Assembly: GCA_027422505.1 (NCBI GenBank)
Contig: JAPQWV010001371.1
Coordinates: 29,001-93,000 of the forward strand
Length of the DNA stretch: 64,000 bases
Source: Craterostigma plantagineum
Lineage: Eukaryota > Streptophyta > Magnoliopsida > Lamiales > Linderniaceae
Direction: 5' to 3'
The notes under the pieces are model-generated. The model ran no database searches and had not been told where the DNA came from. It was given only the letters and a program-made list of their open reading frames with translations. A program made the position numbers and the translations under genes. Every line of letters starts with the position of its first letter. Within the stretch, counting starts at the first letter, position 1. Below are positions 56,937-64,000 of the stretch, in pieces.

Positions 56937-57755
56937 TCATGTGAGATTCAACATGCCTAATTTTCCGACAAGGAATTGGAATCGTTTTCATACAATGCCT
57001 TGGTGAAAATGTCGGCTAGTTGATACTTTTGTGTTCACAAAATACATATCAATTGTGCCTTTTTCTACGTGATCTTTTATAAAGTGATATTATGTCTATG
57101 TGTTTTGTGCGTGAGTGGTGAACATGATTACACGTTATAGCAATGGCACTTTGACTATCACTATATATGGGTATATATTTAAATTGTATCTAATCGCAAA
57201 TCTGAGTCCGCATCCATAGCATTTGCGAGCAACAGCTTGCGGCCGCGACGTATTCGGCCTCAGCCGTCGAAGTTGAGACGCAATTCTGCTTCTTGGATGA
57301 CCAGCAGACTAGCTTTTCGCCTAGAAATTGAGCGCCACCAGAAGTGCTTTTCCTGTCCATTCGGAAACCTGCATAATCAGCATCAGTGTAGCTGATTAGT
57401 TTAAAGTTCGTACATTTAGGATACCACAATCCTAAGATAGAAGTGCCCTTGTGGTAGCGCAGGATCCGCTTGTCCGCTAGCATGTGGGATTCTTTGGGAT
57501 CGGCTTGGAAACGAGCACATAGACAAGTGGCAAACATAATGTCCGGCCGACTCGAGGTGAGATACAGAAGAGACATGATAATGCTGCGATAGAGGGTGAT
57601 GTCGACCGCTTTTTCAGATGGATCGACATCCAACTTGTAGCTTGTTGCCATGGGATGCTGAGTGGCTTGCTCTAATCTTGATGGAATTTTTCAAGATGTC
57701 TATGATATACTTGGTCTGACTTATGAAAATTCCATCTTCAAGCTGCCTGACCTGT
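56937..57755 (-). pseudogene. B-family Copia RT/RNase H scrap
   Basis: Minus strand from LQVRQLEDGIFISQTKYI (57755) through RNase H (SYTDADYAGFRMDRKSTSGG, STAEAEYVAAASCCSQ) to the pol stop at 56937 (KLGMLNLT). Nearly the same protein as Copia B at 12197-12716 and extends past B's breakpoint, so it shows what B lost. Frameshifted near 57640, 57180 and 57050. Truncated on the upstream side at about 57755. 366-56937 side DNA (56366-56936) is AT-rich with no gene. Confidence 0.85.
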
Positions 57756-58030
57756 AGTCTGTTTAGTTTTGCCCAAGGGGCTTAAGAATATTGTTTCTAT
57801 TCCCGTTTTGAGTGGAAACGGTTACGAGTTCCATTTTAGTTATAATATATGTAATATTTATTTTGGAAATAATTGCGTCGGAAGTGCAAGTTTACTAAAT
57901 GAATTGTATTATCTAAATATCGAAGATAAAACAAAACTGTGAATGCAATCACCAACAAACAAAAATTGGAGTTGAACTCGAGACTGATGTTGTCTCGATC
58001 ACGCTGGAGAACAGAAGATTCTTGCGTTGG
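57756..58030. other. Non-coding spacer
   Basis: Between a minus-strand pol scrap and a plus-strand integrase scrap. AT-rich with no recognisable feature; the frames present have no motif. Confidence 0.5.
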
Positions 58031-59016
58031 AGAAAACCGGCATAATAAAGCTGCTTGGGTCTGATCCCTATTCAACTTGTGAATCTTGTATCCTTGGAAA
58101 GGTGACCAAGTCGCCCTTCATAGGAACTTTCATGAGAGCCGCAGAACTTCTCTATTTGATCCACACGGATGTTTGCGGACGTTCGGGGTAGCAGCTCCCG
58201 ATAACTTCCATTATTTCGTTACCTTCACTGATGATCACTCTCGCTTCGGCAAGGTGTATCACATGTAGCACAAGTCTGATACTTTTGAAAGGTTCAAAGA
58301 GTACAAGTCTTTGGTGGAAAATCGAACTGGAAAGAGCATTAAAACCGTTCGATCAGATCGACACCGCCCAGAGCAATTAAGAGTACAAGTTTGATAAATG
58401 AGCCTCGAGTTTGAAGAGTTCTTGAACGTGAACGGGATCATTTCACAGATGACACTGCTCGGAACACCACAGTTGAACGGTGTGTCCGAACGCATAAATC
58501 GAACTCTGTTGGATAAGGTTCGATCTATGCTGAGCTATACAAACCTGCCCATATCGTTGTGGGGTCATGGCCTGTTGACAGCGGCACACAGTCTGAATAG
58601 ATGTCCTACAAAGTCTCTCGATCGTATTCCGTATCAGATATGGACAGGACGAAAACCGAGCTTGAATCACATTAGAATTGGGGTTGCCCCGCGTTTCATG
58701 AAAAAGCTCAAGACAGATAAACTGGAATCAAAGGCTTTGAAAAGATGTTTTGTCGGGTATCCTGAGGAGGTGGTGCGGGTCGCGAAGTAACTCTTTGAGA
58801 GTCGGCAGAAGCGCTTTCACAGACTCAAGTGTCGGAAGACACCGTAGAGCAGTGCGAGGCACAATTTGAGTTGCACAGGTCGGGTAGAGTATCTCGCCAG
58901 CCTGAGAGATACGGGATCGTCCACATCGAACACGAGGTTGCTGTGATGGAAGGGAACGTCGGAGACGATTCCATTACCTATGACCAGGCAATCAACGATA
59001 AAGATTCGGAAAAATA
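58031..59016 (+). pseudogene. Copia F integrase fragment
   Basis: Plus-strand integrase of yet another Copia lineage. Zinc end CESCILGK (about 58080), LLYLIHTDVCG with the first catalytic Asp, FHYFVTFTDDHSRFGKVYHM and a TAG, RSDR with the second Asp (about 58350), and NGVSERINRTLLDKVRSMLS with the Glu (about 58485). GKAR-type linker YQIWTGRKPSLNHI and CFVGYPEE follow. 58829-59017 encodes the segment before RT (LHRSGRVSRQPERYG). Stops and shifts near 58190, 58268, 58395 and 58788. Ends where minus-strand element C begins. Confidence 0.88.
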
Positions 59017-59023
59017 GCTTATG

Positions 59024-60560
59024 CTATGCAAGCCCAGCGCATGCTCGTAATGTCTGATTGTGTCCCTTAGCTCGATCCGCTCTTGTATGGCTTCGAGTAC
59101 CTGAGTCAGCTTTGAGTACCTGGTCAGAAGTGATTGCTCTCTTACTAGTTTGCGGTTGGGCAGCCGGGTCTCTCCACTTCCAATCTCTTTTGATATTCCT
59201 CCTGATTATCTTGAGCGTCCCATCACAGAATTTGCGGACCTCAGTCGTTAGCATCAGCCTATTCTTCTTAGAAAGTGTGTTGAGGTAGGTAATGCCTAAG
59301 ACTTGATCAAAGAAGATGTGATTGATGGGAAGCCATTCGATTTTAGGACACTTCATGCACGGAGTTGTCATGTTGACCTTCTTCATGTTGCTTTCCAAAG
59401 CCATCTAAAGGTCGTGTGCGGCAAATTACTTGACCGTGCGTACCATGATCCCGTTGATTCCCTCGAGCCCTTCCTTCTTAATGTAGCCTTGAGGATCCAT
59501 GTACTTCACAACATACATCTAGAAGCGGTTGTAGATCTCGTAGGCTGGAAGGTACGGTAGATCAGTCTCGTCTAGCTCGTCGCCAGTTCTGTTTGTCGGC
59601 TCGATGATGTATATTGGAGTTGGAACCTTCCCTTAGAATGGTAGACTCCTATCAGCTGAAAGATCGGAGGCAGCCTCTTGAAGTGACTCCTTACTTGATC
59701 TTGAGATATTCCCAGCCGCTGACCTGGACCAAGGTGGATGAGCCTATATAGATAGTCCATCCTCCTTTGCTAACCCCAATGTGCAATGCCTCTGAGTTTG
59801 AACTCGTTTACCTTTTTGATTTTGTCGGCTACCTTCAAATTTGATGACGAGCTTTTTCTAGGAATGGGACTTCTATTCGCACGTTCTCCCAGGATGGGTC
59901 GATTCGAACGGTCCCTGCAGTCAAACTTGGAGGGGTGTCTGCTCGTTGTGAGATCAACTCTGGAAGCCTTGGGGGTCCATATTGTAGTCCACTCCTTCCT
60001 GAAGTTCTTCATCTCAATGAGTATGAGGTCGACCGACGCTTGACGTACAAAGTAGCGAACGTCGTTGAGCCTTTGCCTTTAAATCGGTCGGGCATACTGT
60101 GAGTCATGCACTATTCACCAAAAATGTAGTTATCGAGAATTTCATGTGGATTGACTTTCGTTTTGATGTCGTTGACTGGTTCGGAGCGGTTGAGCTAGAT
60201 GGTCCTTCAGTTTCTGCCAGGGCTAAAAGCATATCTGCTCTTGCTTCTTCCTCCGGAAGCAATGGGCTTGTGATAGTCATATGTGATGGTGTGGGCGGAG
60301 GTGTTCTTATGGTAGGTTGTTCGATTGGGCTAAGAGTTTGGGTGCGGTGCGTGGTGGTTTGGGTTTGTGAGCGGGTACTAGGTCGTGAGGTTTCAGCAGC
60401 TCCAGTGCTTGTCTGTACCATGCCCAAGCCTTGTCCATGTCCTTGATCGCTCGTAGAAGACCTCGGCCTCTTTTCCCCTCATGGCGATCCTGATCAGGAC
60501 GACTGATGTCGCCTGTTGACAACCCACGAGTGAGCACCATCTCACTGGGCTGGCTCATCG
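59024..60560 (-). pseudogene. Element C ORF-B-like relic
   Basis: A minus-strand relative of element A's 885-aa ORF. The C-terminal blocks are clearest: MALESNMKKVNMTTPCMKCP at 59404 and VRKFCDGTLKIIRRNIKRD near 59220, matching MAIESNIKRVNLTKP and IHKFCDGTLRIILAKLKRI. Upstream, 60012-59770 (DKIKKVNEFKLRGIAHWG) matches the VDELDLRGLTHFP region. 60427-60104 is Thr/Pro/Ser-rich like ORF-B's N-terminal half. Several frameshifts and stops. It ends against Copia F at 59020, so PPT and LTR are lost. 60560-60982 on the same strand is decayed low-complexity sequence. Confidence 0.75.
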
Positions 60561-60982
60561 TCGCTTGAGGTTGCGCGTGTCAAGACTTCCATCCAATCCT
60601 TGATAAGGTTCCAGAGGAGCCATCTCTATGGATGCTGTTGCAGGTTCAGTGTGGACACATGAGTTTCGAGGCCGGTGTGAGTGTGGAGATTATAGCTTAT
60701 TTCTCCAGCGTAGTTGCAAGTGGACTTGGCCCCATTTCTGCTTCGAGCGGTACTTCGTTGGTAGGAACCTCCTCAAGCAGTTCGACAAATAATGGGCGTC
60801 TCAGCTTCTAACTGGTGAACTGAAGCCTGGACTTCCAACTTATGCACCACTTCTTCAATCACCGTAGTACCGAGGTCTTAGTTGGAGGCTCCGTTTTGAG
60901 TTCCTGGGCTACTTCATCAATCAGCGCAGCCTCAGCACTTGGTTGTTGGGGAGGGCTTGGGGGCCTCTAATCACCGCCTCGG

Positions 60983-61821
60983 TCAGGTGATGTTCCCGAC
61001 AGTAGAGTTTGTATACGTCTCCTGTGGGTCGGCGAGACGGAGAAGCTTAAAAGAAATTGGCATAGGATGTTGTAGCTGCAAGTCATCGACCTTTGGATGA
61101 TGAAAGAATTTGAGCTTGGACGGTTGGTAGGTTCCACCTGGAGGCAATTTTGGAATATTCTCGTGGACCTCCATTTGTTGAGCAATGAGCACGGAAAACC
61201 ACCTGGCGGCAGATTCTTCGATTTCTTGTTCTACTTCTGCCTGATCTGTTCGGCTAAGTCATTCCAGATCAGCTGGGCTACATCGTAGTTCCGTGAGAAC
61301 ACGATGCCGTGGAATATACGAAGAATGTTGCTGTTGCCCTGTCAAATGTAGTGTGCTTGGCGATAGACACTTGTTGACGATCCCAAAAGCATCTCCATGG
61401 ATGACGGATGCCGTTGCTCTGAACTTGGGCAAGTTTGACGAGCGGCGGTCGGTATACCATTTGGAGAAAATCTTGCACCATCTCACCATCCGAAGCTTCG
61501 GGTCGTACTCGTAACAGGGTAAGTCCAAGACCATTCCGAAATTGTTCTTGTCCACACTGATATGTCTCGTCCCGAGCATCGTGGTGAAGTAGCTCCATTA
61601 TCTATGTGACCCTGAATGCATTCCCAAAACTGTTGGAGATAGACTATAGGTACTAATGCAGTCGCCGTAAGTGCATTCCACAAGGGATGGCCTTGAAGAA
61701 TGGACACTATGATCTAGTCTGGACACCGAAAGGTGGTCAGATCGAGTTGGAAGTTGGTGTCCTGAACGTTGATGTACTTGTTGTGAGCATATATGTGGTT
61801 GTACTGAGGATAATGAGCCAT
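60983..61821 (-). pseudogene. Element C ORF-A-like relic
   Basis: Minus strand, ATG at 61821 (MAHYPQYNHIYAHNKYINVQ). DTNFQLDLTTFRC matches NFQLDLHTFKC of element A, and VPIVYLQQFWE matches VPTVYLQQFW. The later part (ISFKLLRLADPQE) aligns to PHELLILANPDH. A TAG follows FRCPD (61711-61713), and frames change near 61490 and 61260. The similarity ends at a TGA (60983-60985) in nearly the same place as ORF-A's TAG. A strong 3' splice-site-like tract (TTCTTATTTCTTATCTTTTTCAG) lies immediately before the ATG. Confidence 0.8.
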
Positions 61822-61984
61822 CTGAAAAAGATAAGAAATAAGAAAACTTATTAGTTCAATTTTAAATTTGAGTCGAAGTACAATTATGTCAAACTTCCAA
61901 TATTCATACAGTTTATAGCATGTTTGATAGCAATGTAAGATGTAATTTTTCACATAGGACATACGAATGTGAACAAATATAGTA

Positions 61985-62194
61985 CTCCCACCGTCCCGTT
62001 AATTTTATCACACTTTTCTATTTCGGGCGTCTCAATAATTTTATCACATTCCTTATTTAGCAAAAAACTATCACAAACAATCAATATAATAATATTAAAT
62101 ATTCTTAAAAGACGTGTTAAGATATACACTTTTTACCTTTTCATTGTACTATATTATTATAATAATGCCATCTTAATTACTGGGACGGAGGGAG
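61985..62194. mobile_element. Stowaway-type MITE (210 bp)
   Basis: Terminal inverted repeats CTCCCACCGTCCCGTTAAT (left) and TAATTACTGGGACGGAGGGAG (right), flanked by TA on both sides, the Tc1/mariner target duplication. AT-rich interior with no coding capacity. Inserted in the leader region of element C, upstream of its ORF-A-like relic. Confidence 0.93.
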
Positions 62195-62196
62195 TA

Positions 62197-63928
62197 TCTA
62201 ATTTCGAAAGTTACATATGAGACATATAAGAGTTCTATTGAAAATTTTCTAAGTGTTGGACGCGCGAATACCACTGTTCACTCCGTGTTTTTTATCGCTC
62301 GAGAAGTGAATTCGCAATTGAATTTCCTAAGTGCTGATTTTACTTAATATTTTTTCCGTTCAATTTTTCGATCGAAAGTTTTATTCGCTAATTTCGTCTA
62401 CAGCATTAAGGACTTAGAGAAATTTTCTAAGTGATGAAAGTTGTACTAAGTACTATAGCAGATCAACTTTACGATCGAGAAAAATTATCCGTGTAAATTA
62501 CGATCGAGAAAAGTGGTTTCCGTGTAAAATTTGCGATCGATAAATTTTTCGCGAGTGAATAAAATTTTTTGTCGTGAGATTTGTCGAGCGAGAAATGATT
62601 TTCGATCCTAAATGAGGCTTTCGCTGCGAAGCTTGTCGATCGAGAAAATTGTCAATCACCGAGAAAATTTTCGATCGAGCAAAATCATTGCCGCGTATTT
62701 TTACGATCGAGAAAGTTAGCCTCGAAAAATTAATTTTATCGCTGCTAAAATTTACGACCGAAATATTTTGAAATTGTAAATTCTTTGCGATGCTAGGTTT
62801 GCGCTCGAAATTAATTGCATCTATTTTATCTATTCCGCTCTTAAATTTTTCTCTCGCACAAAATTTAATTAGAATTAACATTTCTCGATGGTTAGTAATT
62901 TTTCGGTCAAAACTCTTCAATCGTAGTGACTATCTCAATTTTAGAGATTGAAGATCTTTTACGATGCAAGTATCTCAATCGAATCGGAATTCAATTAAGA
63001 CTGTTGCCGATAGAGAAAGTTCTTCGACAGCTTCAAAACTTCAGAAACCTAGTTAAGTCGAAACTCAATTCAAGCATAAGACGCGGATTTCAGAAAAAGT
63101 TATACTACCAGATTGAGCGAGAGAACATCAAAAATATCCTAAACCGCATATATTTACCCAGTTTATCGCATAAAAATGTCTTAATTAGTGCAAAATAGCA
63201 TTCGAGTTTTCACAGTTTAAAGATGCAAATTCTAACACTTAATCAAGCGAAAAATAACAGAATATAGACGCAAACGGAGATTAATCGCACACAAACAGCA
63301 AGTGTCATTTCTACCTTAAAAAGACAATTTCGTGTTACGAATCGAAGGATTCGAGTAAAAAAATGAATCGTCTTTTTAAAGTTTTTTGACAGAAAACTAA
63401 GAGACACTGTAAATTTTACGACTAGGTTTTGCGTGAGATATACTTTTTCGACTGCAAAAAGGTAACTTTATTCTATTGGGCGATTGGACGTTTTCAACTC
63501 TAATACGGATCAGGCCCAATATAAATTTCGCTCGAGAAACTGGATCGAGAATTACCTTTTCTATCCAGGTTTTCGATCGTCAGCTTTTCTAGATATCTCA
63601 GATTGACCCCTATCTTAGACAAAAACCACATAATTGCTCCACATATGAATTAAAATAACTGCGATTAACTCCCTGTAAGTATGAAATGTAGCCTCTGGCT
63701 CCTTTGACAAAATTTGAAAATTTTGTATCACTTAGAGCAAGATATTAAAATTATTAGAGTTAATCAACAATGTTTTAATCAAGCTCCCCTAAAGTTTTTA
63801 CGCCAATGCAGTTAGCTCCAGATAGTGAAAAATCGTGACGTCCTCCTCACTGGATGCTCTAGAAAAATTTCTGAAACACTTAGAGAAAACGTCAAAAATA
63901 TTTGGAGCTCATAGCATGATATTGTAAA
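62197..63928 (-). other. Element C second-leader region with CGATCGAGAAA motifs
   Basis: AT-rich, non-coding. From 62290 to 62900 CGATCGAGAAAA / TTTTCGATCG variants recur about every 25-50 bp, very like the gag leader of Copia B (18190-18660). It lies upstream of the ORF-A-like relic on the minus strand, the position held by the TTCGCAAA-rich second leader in element A. 62930-63920 has no recognisable gene. Confidence 0.65.
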
Positions 63929-63946
63929 TTCTCCCCCTCGTTAATA
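63929..63946 (-). other. Post-pol PPT-like tract of element C
   Basis: Minus strand reads ACGAGGGGGAGAATTT, the same kind of tract found right after pol in element A (31353). It implies that pol of element C lies just beyond the right edge of the window. Confidence 0.5.
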
Positions 63947-64000
63947 CCCTAAATTGATTTAACATGCAAGAATATGAAATTAATTCAAGTAATAGGCATA

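Noticed and set aside
62498..63198. 140-aa and 90-aa ORFs in the right-hand AT-rich region
   Set aside because: Composed of CGATCGAGAAA repeat translations and random frames; no conserved motif.

Overview
The window looks like repeat-dense intergenic DNA of a flowering plant, most likely a eudicot and probably an asterid. The grounds are SIRE/Maximus-type Copia elements that carry the extra post-pol ORFs I associate with asterid genomes, plus PIF/Harbinger, CACTA, Athila/Tat-type Gypsy and Stowaway relics. I found no convincing host gene, tRNA, rRNA or CRISPR. Nearly everything is transposon, transposon relic or a satellite derived from a transposon. Species is not determinable by eye.

Layout, left to right. 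1-1690: end of a GC-rich Copia relic (-). 1691-3417: no gene, with a block of palindromic GGCCGTGA repeats. 3418-5576: PIF/Harbinger relic (-), its transposase cut by a CACTA element (CACTA-1, 5577 to about 9530), which itself holds a probable solo LTR (about 7027-8961). 9540-12097: LTR-like and Gypsy relics. 12197-19431: SIRE-like Copia B (-), one LTR left. 19432-21108: Copia D relic (+). 21110-21830: possible endogenous pararetrovirus fragment. 22683-52773: twelve tandem copies, about 1.28 kb each, of a unit made of about 0.25 kb of flanking DNA plus the first 1 kb of a CACTA transposon. The last copy continues into the right end of the transposon (CACTA-2, 50269-52773), which holds scraps of a transposase-associated domain and a Ulp1/C48 protease. 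A 13.3-kb Copia element (A, 23967-37311) sits inside the first unit with a perfect 5-bp target duplication.

Element A is the most complete object: LTRs differing by 3 substitutions and one 2-nt indel, a PBS, gag, pol, a second leader-like region, then two additional ORFs (353 and 885 aa, in one frame and separated by one TAG), and a PPT directly before the 3' LTR. pol has a TGA and a frameshift, so this copy is probably not autonomous.

52777-64000: Tat-like Gypsy LTR, PBS and gag (+), a B-family RT/RNase H scrap (-), a Copia integrase scrap (+), then a decayed minus-strand relative (element C) of element A's two extra ORFs, with a Stowaway MITE in its leader.

Main biological points. (1) A transposon/host junction has become a macrosatellite with a higher-order subtype pattern and dozens of short hairpins. 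(2) In two SIRE-like lineages the repeated motif of the gag leader recurs upstream of the post-pol ORFs, but the motif differs between lineages, and strong 3' splice-site-like sequences precede the extra ORF in both. This suggests a second, lineage-tuned expression unit in these retrotransposons.
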